From assembly GCA_937901905.1 (NCBI GenBank), contig CALDIF010000030.1, positions 1 through 62,785 of the forward strand: DNA of 62,785 nt. Direction: 5' to 3'. The notes beneath the pieces are model-generated. The model saw nothing but the letters and a program-made list of their open reading frames with translations. It made no database searches and was not told the DNA's origin. Shown one piece after another: positions 45,471 to 54,738 of this stretch. The position numbers and the translations under genes are program-made. Origin of the DNA: an uncultured Porphyromonadaceae bacterium. GTDB taxonomy: Bacteria > Bacteroidota > Bacteroidia > Bacteroidales > Muribaculaceae. Numbering within the stretch: the stretch's first letter is position 1; every line of letters begins with the position of its first letter.

Positions 45471-45489
45471 CACGTCTATCGACGTCTGT
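45471..45489 (-). repeat. Dispersed ACAGACGT-N3-TAGACGTG core, copy 2
   Basis: Read on the minus strand, it matches the cores at 15686-15704 and 61825-61844. It sits next to the malQ operator in a 360-bp non-coding gap that otherwise holds only the MFS terminator. Confidence 0.6.
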
Positions 45490-45623
45490 TTAAGTCTATT
45501 ATGTCTTTAGATAATATGCCGTGAGGTTTCACTTTGTCGGGTCACCTGTCGGCGACCTCATGGGCTTTCGCTCACTTGCAGAGGGTGTTATTGATGTATC
45601 CGGGCGACGTGACTGCACGAAAA

Positions 45624-45651
45624 AGGGTGTGCCATAAATTTGACACACCCT
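45624..45651 (-). terminator. Terminator of the MFS transporter gene
   Basis: On the minus strand AGGGTGTG pairs with CACACCCT around a partly paired inner stem and is followed by TTTT. It belongs to the same hairpin group as 7584-7619 and 21649-21678. Confidence 0.75.
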
Positions 45652-45677
45652 CTATATAAGTCGTCAGGTATTGTAAA

Positions 45678-47015
45678 TCAAGCCTTTGCAGCGCGGCGGT
45701 CTTGAATAAGGAAGACGCACACTGCACCGAAGACGAGCAGTACGCCGGCAAGTATCAACATGTTGCCCTGCACGCTGCCGAGCGCGGTGAGCAAGACACC
45801 ACCGAGTGCAGCGGCGACAATCTGCGGAATGCAAATCGTGCAGTTGAACAAGCCCAAGTAGGTGCCCATGCGAGGATTGCCCTCAAGCGCGTTGGTGACG
45901 AGAGTGAAAGGCATTGCAAGCATTGCCGCCCATGCTACACCGATGAGGAAGTAAGGTCCGAACAGTAACCACTTGTCGGCGCAATAGGGTACCAACATGA
46001 AGCCTATACCGCCTATAACAAGACTCACGGCGTATGCCACCTTGATGTTTTTGAAGAGCGGTAATACAAGAGCCCATAACACACTGCCTATTGCCTGTAC
46101 TGCAAACAGCACTCCGACCCAGTTGCCGGCATCTTGGTAACCCTCGCTCGAGGTGTCGGTGGTGCCCCAAACGGTGTCGGCTATCGTGCCGTTAGTGTAA
46201 GTCCACATGTACATGAACGCGAACCAGCAGAAGAACTGCACTACACCCACTTGAACGAACACCTTGATGGCGTGCGACATGTCGCTCTCGCCTGTTGATG
46301 CAACGGCATGTTCCTGCTTTGCACCCTGCTGGAACTCAGCCATTTCTTGCGGATTATATTCCTTGACATTGGCGGTCGTGTAGATGACACACAAGATGAG
46401 TATGCCCGCTCCCACATAGAACGACCACTTGACCGAGTCGGGCACGACACCCTCGGGAGCCACGTTGGCTATGCCTAGGGCGGTGAACAATATCGGGAAC
46501 AAATATCCGGCGAGAGAACCGGCATTGCACAAAAAACTCTGGATAGAATAAGCCTGCGCTTTTTGTTTCTCGTTCACCATGTCGCCCACCATCATCTTGA
46601 ACGGTTGCATTGCCATGTTAATGCTCGTGTCGAGGAACATGAGCGAGATTAAGCCGAACAACATCGCTCCCGAGAAACCCCATATCACCTCACCGGTCGT
46701 CAAGCCGAGGCTGCCGGCATTGGGCAACAGGCACATCACCAACACGGCGGCTGCCGCGCCGATGAACAAGTAAGGAATGCGACGCCCGAAGCGCGTCCAT
46801 GTCTTGTCGCTGAAGTAACCTATGAGAGGTTGTACCACCATGCCCATCAATGGGGGCAGTATCCAGAAGTAACTCAGCGAGTGGGGATCGGCACCGAGCG
46901 TTGCGAAGATGCGCGTGATGTTGGCACTCTGCAAGGCGTAGGCGATCTGAACTCCAAAGAAGCCGAAACTGATGTTCCACAACTTCATGAAACTTAAATC
47001 CGGTTTTGTTTTCAT
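45678..47015 (-). CDS. MFS sugar transporter (SLC45/maltose type)
   Basis: The 445-residue inner-membrane protein has about twelve helices in two halves. The conserved loop after helix 2 is GYFSDKTWTRFGRRIPY, typical of sugar-specific SLC45-like carriers, followed by DTSINMAMQPFKMMVGDMV. It probably imports maltose or maltodextrins made by the neighbouring amylase and pullulanase. It shares a candidate LacI-type operator with malQ-pulA and precedes them in the same direction, but a hairpin at 45624 separates the transcripts. The substrate is inferred from context. Confidence 0.85.
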   Translation of the reverse strand: MKTKPDLSFMKLWNISFGFFGVQIAYALQSANITRIFATLGADPHSLSYFWILPPLMGMVVQPLIGYFSDKTWTRFGRRIPYLFIGAAAAVLVMCLLPNAGSLGLTTGEVIWGFSGAMLFGLISLMFLDTSINMAMQPFKMMVGDMVNEKQKAQAYSIQSFLCNAGSLAGYLFPILFTALGIANVAPEGVVPDSVKWSFYVGAGILILCVIYTTANVKEYNPQEMAEFQQGAKQEHAVASTGESDMSHAIKVFVQVGVVQFFCWFAFMYMWTYTNGTIADTVWGTTDTSSEGYQDAGNWVGVLFAVQAIGSVLWALVLPLFKNIKVAYAVSLVIGGIGFMLVPYCADKWLLFGPYFLIGVAWAAMLAMPFTLVTNALEGNPRMGTYLGLFNCTICIPQIVAAALGGVLLTALGSVQGNMLILAGVLLVFGAVCVFLIQDRRAAKA

Positions 47016-47057
47016 AGTGTTGTATTTGATGTTTAATGATTAATCAGTACGCAAATG

Positions 47058-47065
47058 CAAAAATA
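47058..47065 (-). promoter_or_regulatory. -7 box of the MFS transporter gene
   Basis: Minus-strand TATTTTTG is a full -7 match. There is no TTTG at the usual -33 distance. The dyad CACGGC-ATC-GCCGTG (47075-47089) lies just upstream and might bind a protein. Confidence 0.6.
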
Positions 47066-47121
47066 ATGAAAAGCCACGGCATCGCCGTGAAGTGTGGTCT
47101 GACGTGTCGAAAAAAAATCGT

Positions 47122-47133
47122 GCAAACGTTTGC
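47122..47133. promoter_or_regulatory. LacI-family operator upstream of the MFS gene
   Basis: The palindrome GCAAACGTTTGC is identical to the core at 45440-45451. It is exactly 56 bp upstream of the -7 box, which puts it about 70 bp before the transcription start. That position suits activation better than steric repression. Confidence 0.75.
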
Positions 47134-47309
47134 GTATCCACGTCTGCCGATTTAAATGATTGCGAGATTAATCAAGGCACGGGTTGTCGAGTTGTGAGAG
47201 TGGCAACATAAAAATACATTTTGTGGCGGTGAAATCGTGTCGCGATACAATATTGCGTTACTTGTGTCGTTTAATTAATGATTATTGTGAAAGTACTTTT
47301 AACAAAATA

Positions 47310-48119
47310 ATGAAATTGACAAAGATTATTGCTGCAGCGGCATGCGTCATGCTGCTTGCTTCCTGTGGTACGACCAAGGAGAATAACTTGGCGTATTTTA
47401 AAGATCTCGCCGCCCGACAGAGCGGAACGATCTCTTCAAACGGCAACTACGATATTAAGGTGGTGTCCGACGACGAACTTATTATCACCGTGACAAGCAA
47501 AGCCCCGGAGGCTACAGCAATGTACAATGTACCCATGTCAAACCCCGCGTTGCGCAGCGATTTGCTCGCGACCACGCAGGCTCGTCAACAAACCTTTATC
47601 GTTGACAACAAAGGCTATATAATTTTGCCCGTCATAGGTCAAGTGCATGTCGAGGGTATGACAACCGGCGAGATAGCCGACCGCATTCGTGCCGAAGTGG
47701 AACAGCAGGTAAAAGATCCCTATGTGCGCGTTGAGTTGCTCAGTGTGCCGGTCAACGTGATGGGTGAGGTGCGCAATCCTCATCGTGCCAGTCTTCATCG
47801 CCAGCGTTGCACCGTGCTTGAGGCACTTGCCGAGTGTGGCGACCTCACCGAGTTTGCTCGCCGTGACAATGTCATTGTGATACGCACCGAAAACGGCAAG
47901 ACAACTTACGGACACTTGGACTTGTCGAGCAGCGAGATTTTCAATTCGCCATATTTCTTCTTGAAACAAAACGATATTATCTACGTCGAGCCTAACCAGA
48001 TACGTGTCGACAACTCGAAGTACAACCAGAACAACGCTTACAAGTTGACGGTAATCTCAACCATCGTGAGTGCGACCTCGGTGATTGCTTCGCTGGTTAT
48101 CGCGTTTGCTGTCAAGTGA
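47310..48119 (+). CDS. Polysaccharide export lipoprotein (Wza type)
   Basis: Outer-membrane export component for capsule or exopolysaccharide. The product from ATG 47310 is 269 residues with a lipobox LLASC (Cys about 20). The export domain starts NYDIKVVSDDELIITV. One SLBB-like domain follows (VNVMGEVRNPHRASLHRQR). A C-terminal hydrophobic segment (about 247-266) is usual in Bacteroidota members. It is the first gene of the exopolysaccharide locus. The upstream 294 bp carry the MFS promoter on the other strand; I see no good -7 for this gene. Confidence 0.92.
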   Translation: MKLTKIIAAAACVMLLASCGTTKENNLAYFKDLAARQSGTISSNGNYDIKVVSDDELIITVTSKAPEATAMYNVPMSNPALRSDLLATTQARQQTFIVDNKGYIILPVIGQVHVEGMTTGEIADRIRAEVEQQVKDPYVRVELLSVPVNVMGEVRNPHRASLHRQRCTVLEALAECGDLTEFARRDNVIVIRTENGKTTYGHLDLSSSEIFNSPYFFLKQNDIIYVEPNQIRVDNSKYNQNNAYKLTVISTIVSATSVIASLVIAFAVK

Positions 48120-48276
48120 TGGTTCACACCTTAACGTTCACGTGATAATGAAGTAACAGGAGTAAGGTGATAAGGTGAGATGATTAACCTGTAAAGCCTG
48201 ACCGGGTAGCACCGTCGGCAGGTGTTTGCTTGCATTGATCACTAACCTTTAACCGCATAACTTTAATGATTGACTA

Positions 48277-50622
48277 ATGACACCTTTAAGCACCGATATG
48301 ACCCCTCAACAGGGAGAAAAAATTATAGATTTCGGAACAATTTATCGTAAGAACAAGCGCTACTGGTGGTTGTTCTTGTTGTCGCTCACCGGCTGCTTGT
48401 GTTTGGTGGCACTGTACCTATATATAAAGCAACCGGTTTACAGCGTTCAAGCCACTATGCTTGTCGCGCAAGACGATAACACGAGTGGTGGTGCTGCGAT
48501 GCTCAAAGCGCTGTCGTTGGGCAGCGTGGGCAGCAAGGTCGACGATGAGGTGGTCGTGATGGCATCACGTGAGGTGCGTTCCGAGATGATTAAGCGACTG
48601 GGGGTAAACCGCACTTATATCGAGAAAAAAAGCTTTTTAAAGAAAATTGATCACTACGGCACATCGCCCATCGAGGTCGACGCGCCTCAATCAATCTTCG
48701 ACACGCTGATGGTGTCAATGGTATTCAAGATAGATCTTGACAAGGCGGGTAAGGCAGATATTATCGTGAAGAAGGGTATGTTTAAGACCCTGGCACGTGC
48801 CGAGGGGGTGACACTGCCGTATAACATCAAGACTCCCTACGGTATCTTCGGTGTCAATACTACCGACTACTACAAGACAGGTAAGCCGTTGAGTATGAAA
48901 GTCCTGGTGAGAGGAAATCCGGTCAAGTGCGAGATTTTGTCCGAAGACATGATGACCTACGTTTTGACCAAGAAGAGCAACGCCATTGTATTGAGCATCG
49001 ACGAGACAAACGTGCAGCGCGGCAAGGACGAGCTCAACACTATCATGGAGATATATAACGAGCGCGGTCAACGAGAGAAAGACGAAATGGCAGTGAATAC
49101 CGCCAAATTTATCGAGGATCGCTTAGGCTTGATTTATACCGAATTGACCAAGAGTGAGGGTGATATCGAGGCGTACAAACGCTCTCACAACATGATAGAT
49201 ACCGGCCTGCAAACCAAGGAACTCGTGACCAAAAAGAGTGCTGCCGAACAGAATATCATTCAGTGGGAAACACAGTTGCGCATTTTGGACATGGTCAAGG
49301 AATTTCTCTCCGACCCTCAAAAGAGCAATCAGATGATACCGTTCACCATCAGTGCCGAGGAAGATAACGCGAGTTCAAAAGCAATCACCTCCTATAACGA
49401 GGCTGTACTCGAGCGTATGAAAGTCGCAACCAGTGCCAAGGAGGGCAGCGACGTGTTGGTTGAGATTGACGAACAGTTGAACAAGATGCGAGCAAACGTG
49501 ATAACCAGCGTGGAGAGCCAGATGGGTGCCCTGCGGGTGCAAATCGCGCGTGCCAATCAGGAGGGCAACAATTCCCAGGGGCAACTATCCGCCTTGCCCA
49601 CCGGCGAGCGCGAGATGCGCGACTTGTACCGTCAGCAAGGAATACAGAATACCTTGTACACGTTCTTGTTGCAGAAGCGCGAGGAGAACAGCCTGTTGTT
49701 GGCTGCATCCACGCCTAAGGGAAAAATCGTCGACCACGCCTATACTTTCAGCGAACCCAAGAGTCCCAAGATAGGATTAACCATAGCGTTAGCATTGTTA
49801 ATCGGCCTGCTAATCCCGGTGCTCATCTTGTGGTTAAAGAGCCTGTTCAACACCACCTTTGCCAATCAACAAGAACTTGAGGACATCACCACGGCATCCG
49901 TCATCGGTCATGTTCACCACAATCGCCACAAGAGCGAACTGGTGGTGCGCGAGGGCAAGACAAGTGCTATCGTTGAGTTATTCCGCTTTATCCGTAACAA
50001 TACCCACTTCCTCATGCGAGGTGCCGATGACAAGGTGTTGCTTGTTACCAGTAGCGTGAGTGGCGAGGGTAAAAGTTTTGTCAGTGCCAATATTGCAGCG
50101 TCGTTCGCCCTGCAGGGCAAGCGAGTGGCACTTGTCGGTCTTGACATTCGCAGTCCCAAATTGGCAACCTTGTTTGGCTTGAAAGAAACTCCGGGCGTGA
50201 CCGCTTATCTGTCTCGACAAGACGTTACGCTTGGCGATGTGACGCAATCGTGCAAGCAAGTTGCAGGATTAGATGTTGTCGTCGGCGGTGTGATACCGCC
50301 CAATCCGGGTGAGTTGTTACTCGGCGAGCGCATCAAGCAGTTGTTTGCCGAGTTGCGCGAGGCTTACGACATGATTATTGTAGACAGTGCACCGACAGCC
50401 ATGGTGAGCGACACCTTCTCTCTCGCACCTTATGTCGATGCTACTCTATACGTCACCCGTGCCAATTATACCAAGCGCGATCTCATCAGACAGCACGTGA
50501 ACCGCATTGTCCGTGAGGGTCAACTCCCGTCAATGGCGGTGATGGTCAATGACACCAAGCCTATTGACGAGAACGGTTACGGCTACGGTTACGGTTATGG
50601 CAAGGACGAGGAGGACGATTAA
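48277..50622 (+). CDS. Polysaccharide biosynthesis tyrosine autokinase (Wzc type)
   Basis: Co-polymerase and BY-kinase that controls chain length and export. The 781-residue product has two membrane helices (about 30-50 and 500-520) around a Wzz and coiled-coil periplasmic part. The kinase has Walker A SVSGEGKS (about 593-600), Walker A' VALVGLDIRSP and Walker B MIIVDSAP. The tail has four Tyr alternating with Gly (NGYGYGYGYGK), the expected autophosphorylation cluster. The 157-nt gap after the Wza gene contains a small hairpin (CCTG-CCG against CGG-CAGG, about 48211-48234). Confidence 0.94.
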   Translation: MTPLSTDMTPQQGEKIIDFGTIYRKNKRYWWLFLLSLTGCLCLVALYLYIKQPVYSVQATMLVAQDDNTSGGAAMLKALSLGSVGSKVDDEVVVMASREVRSEMIKRLGVNRTYIEKKSFLKKIDHYGTSPIEVDAPQSIFDTLMVSMVFKIDLDKAGKADIIVKKGMFKTLARAEGVTLPYNIKTPYGIFGVNTTDYYKTGKPLSMKVLVRGNPVKCEILSEDMMTYVLTKKSNAIVLSIDETNVQRGKDELNTIMEIYNERGQREKDEMAVNTAKFIEDRLGLIYTELTKSEGDIEAYKRSHNMIDTGLQTKELVTKKSAAEQNIIQWETQLRILDMVKEFLSDPQKSNQMIPFTISAEEDNASSKAITSYNEAVLERMKVATSAKEGSDVLVEIDEQLNKMRANVITSVESQMGALRVQIARANQEGNNSQGQLSALPTGEREMRDLYRQQGIQNTLYTFLLQKREENSLLLAASTPKGKIVDHAYTFSEPKSPKIGLTIALALLIGLLIPVLILWLKSLFNTTFANQQELEDITTASVIGHVHHNRHKSELVVREGKTSAIVELFRFIRNNTHFLMRGADDKVLLVTSSVSGEGKSFVSANIAASFALQGKRVALVGLDIRSPKLATLFGLKETPGVTAYLSRQDVTLGDVTQSCKQVAGLDVVVGGVIPPNPGELLLGERIKQLFAELREAYDMIIVDSAPTAMVSDTFSLAPYVDATLYVTRANYTKRDLIRQHVNRIVREGQLPSMAVMVNDTKPIDENGYGYGYGYGKDEEDD

Positions 50623-50635
50623 CACGAGGTGACTT

Positions 50636-51934
50636 ATGCGCATCGAGAAGAGTTTGCTTATCCAGCGCGTTTTGTTGGTGTGGTTCTGGGTGCTGACATG
50701 TACCGGATTTGTCAACGACGAGTTCTTGGGAAGCAACCGGGTTGTGCGTAGCATATCGTTGCTCTTCACCGATGCAACAATCTTGTTGTTGGCACTATGG
50801 ACCATACGCAATAAATGGGATATGGCAGTGTTAATATCCTATGTTGCGATTTCCTATTGGAGCACCTGTATTGTCAACCACTTGTCATGGCTGATGTGGA
50901 TAAACGGCTCGCGTGTATTTTTCGGTCTGATATTCGTGATACCCGTGTTGCGCTACTTGTGGCAAAACGAGTATCGCCGTGAGCGCTTCATCAAGGAAAT
51001 GGATAAGACGTTGCTTATTTACCTGTGTGTTCAAGCGGTGTGCATCGTGTGGCAGTTTCTCAGGTACGGAGCCGGTGACGAAGTGGGAGGCTCGCTCGGT
51101 TTTGACTTCTCGGGTGTGGCAAGTTTCTCAATCTACTTGATTTCGTTTTATCTGTTACACAAGCGAATTGATAATGACCATTTCGTATATAGTATAAAGG
51201 AAAATTGGTATCTCATCGCACTGTTGTTTCCAACCTTTTTGAACGAAACTAAAATCAGTTTCATTCTCATTATCTTATATTTCTTGTTTCTGCCTAATAT
51301 TGACCGTAAGTGGTTTTCTCGTATGGCAATGGTTGTGCCAATCACGCTGATCTTCATTGTGGGTGGCATGACTGTCTATCTCGATACGGTTGACGATCCC
51401 TTTGGTGGTATCGATTTAGTCGAGTACCTTGCCGGTCAAGACTTGGAGTATGAGACCGGCGCAGCCGAGTACCACAGTCTCAATAGTGAGGAGACTTACG
51501 ATATTCCTCGTATTGCCAAGTTGGCTTTTCTGTCGGTTGTGTTCGAGGAAAATCCGAGGAATTTATATAGTGGCTTTGGTGTGGGGATATACAAGGGATA
51601 TACCAACTTGAGCATAAATCCCTTTGCCGAGACCTATGATTGGCTGGTAGTAGGCACCAATCCCTATGCCTACCATGTCATTCTTCAGTTGGGAGTGGTG
51701 GGCGCGATTTGGGCGATTATCTTATTTGTGGGTTGCTTTGTTTGTCCCATTGGAATTGCGACTGAGCGAGATGTCAGTATGCAGTTGATGTTCATGTCCT
51801 GTGTGGTGATAATGTTAATCTACTCGGATTATTGGAGCAATCTGGCATTCAGTTTCATCGTGTTATTGTTTTTGTGCCTGTCGTGGCGAGTGCCTGAGCA
51901 GCGTGACAGTGGCATTGTTGAGAGCATGTCGTGA
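50636..51934 (+). CDS. O-antigen/exopolysaccharide polymerase (Wzy-like)
   Basis: The 432-residue protein has about eleven membrane helices and one large periplasmic loop (about 255-310), the usual topology of Wzy polymerases. Sequence conservation in this family is low, so the call rests on topology and location between the Wzc-type kinase and a flippase. It would join repeat units at the periplasmic face. The stop overlaps the GTG start of the flippase gene. Confidence 0.75.
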   Translation: MRIEKSLLIQRVLLVWFWVLTCTGFVNDEFLGSNRVVRSISLLFTDATILLLALWTIRNKWDMAVLISYVAISYWSTCIVNHLSWLMWINGSRVFFGLIFVIPVLRYLWQNEYRRERFIKEMDKTLLIYLCVQAVCIVWQFLRYGAGDEVGGSLGFDFSGVASFSIYLISFYLLHKRIDNDHFVYSIKENWYLIALLFPTFLNETKISFILIILYFLFLPNIDRKWFSRMAMVVPITLIFIVGGMTVYLDTVDDPFGGIDLVEYLAGQDLEYETGAAEYHSLNSEETYDIPRIAKLAFLSVVFEENPRNLYSGFGVGIYKGYTNLSINPFAETYDWLVVGTNPYAYHVILQLGVVGAIWAIILFVGCFVCPIGIATERDVSMQLMFMSCVVIMLIYSDYWSNLAFSFIVLLFLCLSWRVPEQRDSGIVESMS

Positions 51935-53373
51935 AGTTGATATATTTCATATGGTCATTGATTGAGCGTTTCGGCACCAATTTCGTCTCGCTTGGCGGAA
52001 ATATTATCCTCAGTTATCTGCTGATGCCTGAGGATTTCGGTTTGGTGGCAATGTTGGGTGTGTTCACTTCGATGATTTTTGTGTTTATCGATTGTGGTCT
52101 GAGTGATGGACTGCTCACCCTCGGCACTCCCGACAGGCGCGATTTCAACACGGTCTTTTTCTTTAATGTGACAGTCGGCATTTTGTTGTTTGTCATTTAT
52201 TGCGCTATCTCTCCGGCGGTTGCCCGGTACTTCGGTAAGCCGGTGTTGCAACCGATGATGAGTATTATAGGTGCCGGCGCGATATTCAATGGTCTGTCCT
52301 TGTCTCAAATGACACGCTTGAGGGTCGAGCGACAATTCAAGCGCTTGGCGATTTTCAATGTGAGTGCAATAACTCTTGCTTTGACTATTGCCATTGTGAT
52401 GGCATTGAATGGCTTGCGTTATTGGGCGTTGGTGGAGTTGCAGGTGGGATTTGCCGGCTTTTTCTGGTTGATGTTGGCACTGTTTTCCAAGTGGGAGTTG
52501 CGTTGGGAGTTTGATGTGGCTCGTTTCAAGTCATTGTGGGCATTCGGCGTGAATTTGTTATTCTCAACCGTCGTGGGACAGGTGGCGCAAAACATTTTTG
52601 CCTTCGTTATCGGCAAGCACATTAACTCAGTTCAAGCCGGCTATATGGGGCAGGCGCAGAAGTTACAGCAAACGCCGAATAACTCGTTGGAGTCGGCAAT
52701 CAGTGTTACAGCCTACGTTCTCATTGCGCAAAAAGAAACCGCTGAACAAAAGCGTGATGCTTTCGTTGAGATGTTCGGGGTGATTACCTTTATAAACAGC
52801 ACCTTTTGTTTCCTCTTGCTGGCGTTGAGTTATCCCTTAATCGACTTCGTCTTTCCTGCGAAGTGGTTGCCCGTAATACCGTATTTCAGGCTGATGTTGT
52901 GTTGGGGCTTGGTGTACCCGATTTGTAACTTCATGATGATTATTTTCAAACTGTTTGGCAGAACATCGGTTATACGTAACGTGTACTTTATAGAAAAAAT
53001 CTTGATAGTAATCAGTGCGTTCTTGTTATACCCTCTCGGAATAAACGTGATGCTGCTTGCCGCGATTATGTTGTCGGTATTGACGTTCCTGTTATTCTCG
53101 TTTTTTGCCTCGCGCACTACCGGTATCAGCGTCTTAACTTATGTCAAGATTTTCACATCTCATGCGTTAATGTTAGCAGCGGTGGCTGCTGTCGCCTATG
53201 GCGTGACCTTACTGACATTGCCGCTCGGCTCGGTTGTGGCTGTTGTTGCGGCTATAATCGTGTTTGTCGCTTTATTATTGGCGGAGATGCGCCTGTTAAG
53301 ACCGATGTACTACTCGTTTGTACTCAGTCGTGTCAAGTCGGTTCTTGTCAAGGAGGGCAGTAATGCCGTTTGA
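51931..53373 (+). CDS. Polysaccharide flippase (Wzx-like)
   Basis: The 480-residue protein has twelve to fourteen membrane helices. The N-terminal pattern RFGTNFVSLGGNIILSYLLMPEDFGLVAM is typical of lipopolysaccharide flippases of the PST family. It would move lipid-linked repeat units across the inner membrane. The start is GTG 51931, overlapping the preceding TGA (GTGA); no ATG is available in frame nearby. The non-coding 53374-53486 separates it from a convergent glycosyltransferase. Confidence 0.88.
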   Translation: MKLIYFIWSLIERFGTNFVSLGGNIILSYLLMPEDFGLVAMLGVFTSMIFVFIDCGLSDGLLTLGTPDRRDFNTVFFFNVTVGILLFVIYCAISPAVARYFGKPVLQPMMSIIGAGAIFNGLSLSQMTRLRVERQFKRLAIFNVSAITLALTIAIVMALNGLRYWALVELQVGFAGFFWLMLALFSKWELRWEFDVARFKSLWAFGVNLLFSTVVGQVAQNIFAFVIGKHINSVQAGYMGQAQKLQQTPNNSLESAISVTAYVLIAQKETAEQKRDAFVEMFGVITFINSTFCFLLLALSYPLIDFVFPAKWLPVIPYFRLMLCWGLVYPICNFMMIIFKLFGRTSVIRNVYFIEKILIVISAFLLYPLGINVMLLAAIMLSVLTFLLFSFFASRTTGISVLTYVKIFTSHALMLAAVAAVAYGVTLLTLPLGSVVAVVAAIIVFVALLLAEMRLLRPMYYSFVLSRVKSVLVKEGSNAV

Positions 53374-53486
53374 GACAAATTGGCGGGTTGCCACTGTAAG
53401 TTCGGTCTCGCTACTGTAATGGCCGCCATTGCATATGGCTCAAAGGAGTTCCTCTGTCGGAGCCGTGCCACTATTGTTGTTTGGCT

Positions 53487-54608
53487 TCATGAATTGCCTT
53501 CGATGAGTTGTTCCACTTGTCGAATGATGGGCTCCGGAGCAAACATTGACATGCGTTGTTGTGCATTTATTGCCAACAGTTGTCGCCTTTCGGGGTGGTA
53601 GTATAGCAGTTCAATCTCATTGGCAAAAGCCTCGGCAGTGTTATCGCACAATACGCCGCAGTCATCGCCAATCGCTTCGACCATACCGGCGCATCGTGTT
53701 GAGATTATAGGCGTGCCTAATGTCATGGCCTCTTGCACCACAATAGGCAACCCCTCGGCATCGCTGGTGATGCAAAGCACATCGGTCGCCTTGATATATG
53801 GATATGGATTGGTCTGAAAACCGTGGAATGTTATATATTCTTCAATGCCAAGTTGTGAGACCCTCTCGCGCAAGTTGGCATTCATCTCGCCTTCCCCCAA
53901 AATTCTGCCAAATACTTCAATGCCCTTTTTGCGCAACAGGCTGATTGCTTTCAGCAACCGTTCGGGGTGCTTGTGAGAAACCAAGCGACCGATGAAACTT
54001 ACGGTAAAACCGCGTTTATCAATGACAAACTCGTTGCTGCGACGCACAATAGCATCGGTGTCAACGATGTTGTAGATGCAGTGCTTGGGTGTGTTGACAT
54101 CATAGATGAACTTGTTCATTGCGTCATGCGAAACAAAGACGATGTCATCTACACTTTGATAAAACTGCTTTTCATGCCGGTCGTTATCAAAGAACCCGCT
54201 ACTCCAATGGCAACCGGCAAAGTCGATATGCACCCATGTGATATTTCGCTTGCCTTGTTTGAGGATGTAAGAATGGAGTGCGGCGCCCGGTCCCTCCATG
54301 AAGGAAATGACTGCGTCAAAGTGCTCGTCACCAATCAGACGTTTGAGTGTGGCGCATTCATAGGTCGCGCGCAACGGTGTGTGGAAGATTATCTTTTCAA
54401 ACCATCGCTTGTGACCAAGCGGATAAAGGCTCTTAACCTCAACATGGTCGGGAATGGCATTCAAGTGCACGCCTTTGTATAGGTACAGGACAAGCGTGAT
54501 GTGGAATTTGTTGCTGCACAGGTTGTTCAGCAACGCCAGCAATGCCTTTTCGGCACCGCCTCCGGACATCGTGTCCATCAGGAATAATAATCTTTTGCGA
54601 GATTGCAT
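53487..54608 (-). CDS. Family 4 glycosyltransferase
   Basis: The 373-residue GT-B enzyme has the N-terminal loop FLMDTMSGGGAEKALLALL. The C-terminal domain has VSFIGRLVSHKHPERLLKA and the EX7E motif in SDAEGLPIVVQEAMTLG. It probably adds one sugar to the repeat unit built by this locus. It is the only clear sugar-transfer gene between 47 and 62 kb, and it is transcribed against its neighbours from its own promoter. No initiating phosphoglycosyltransferase is seen, so other enzymes must be encoded elsewhere. Confidence 0.92.
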   Translation of the reverse strand: MQSRKRLLFLMDTMSGGGAEKALLALLNNLCSNKFHITLVLYLYKGVHLNAIPDHVEVKSLYPLGHKRWFEKIIFHTPLRATYECATLKRLIGDEHFDAVISFMEGPGAALHSYILKQGKRNITWVHIDFAGCHWSSGFFDNDRHEKQFYQSVDDIVFVSHDAMNKFIYDVNTPKHCIYNIVDTDAIVRRSNEFVIDKRGFTVSFIGRLVSHKHPERLLKAISLLRKKGIEVFGRILGEGEMNANLRERVSQLGIEEYITFHGFQTNPYPYIKATDVLCITSDAEGLPIVVQEAMTLGTPIISTRCAGMVEAIGDDCGVLCDNTAEAFANEIELLYYHPERRQLLAINAQQRMSMFAPEPIIRQVEQLIEGNS

Positions 54609-54645
54609 CGCGGTGGTTGATTGTATTGAGTCTTAATTAGACATG

Positions 54646-54677
54646 CAAAGTTACGAGTATAAGATAGAACTGCAAAA
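54646..54677 (-). promoter_or_regulatory. Promoter of the GT4 gene
   Basis: The minus-strand -7 box TAACTTTG (54646-54653) and -33 box TTTG (54674-54677) are 20 bp apart. Confidence 0.8.
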
Positions 54678-54706
54678 TTTATTTTTTTTTGTGCGTGCTT
54701 AATAGT

Positions 54707-54714
54707 AACTTTGC
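54707..54714 (+). promoter_or_regulatory. -7 box of the MBOAT operon
   Basis: TAACTTTG lies 24 bp before the MBOAT ATG, back to back with the GT4 promoter. The region before it is T-rich, and a TTTG occurs only 14 bp away, so the -33 is uncertain. Confidence 0.65.
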
Positions 54715-54738
54715 ACGTTTGATAATTCGATTTAACAG

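Noticed and set aside
47075..47089. Dyad CACGGC-ATC-GCCGTG as a terminator
   Set aside because: It lies between an operator and a -7 box on the upstream side of the MFS gene and has no T tract; a binding site or chance is more likely.
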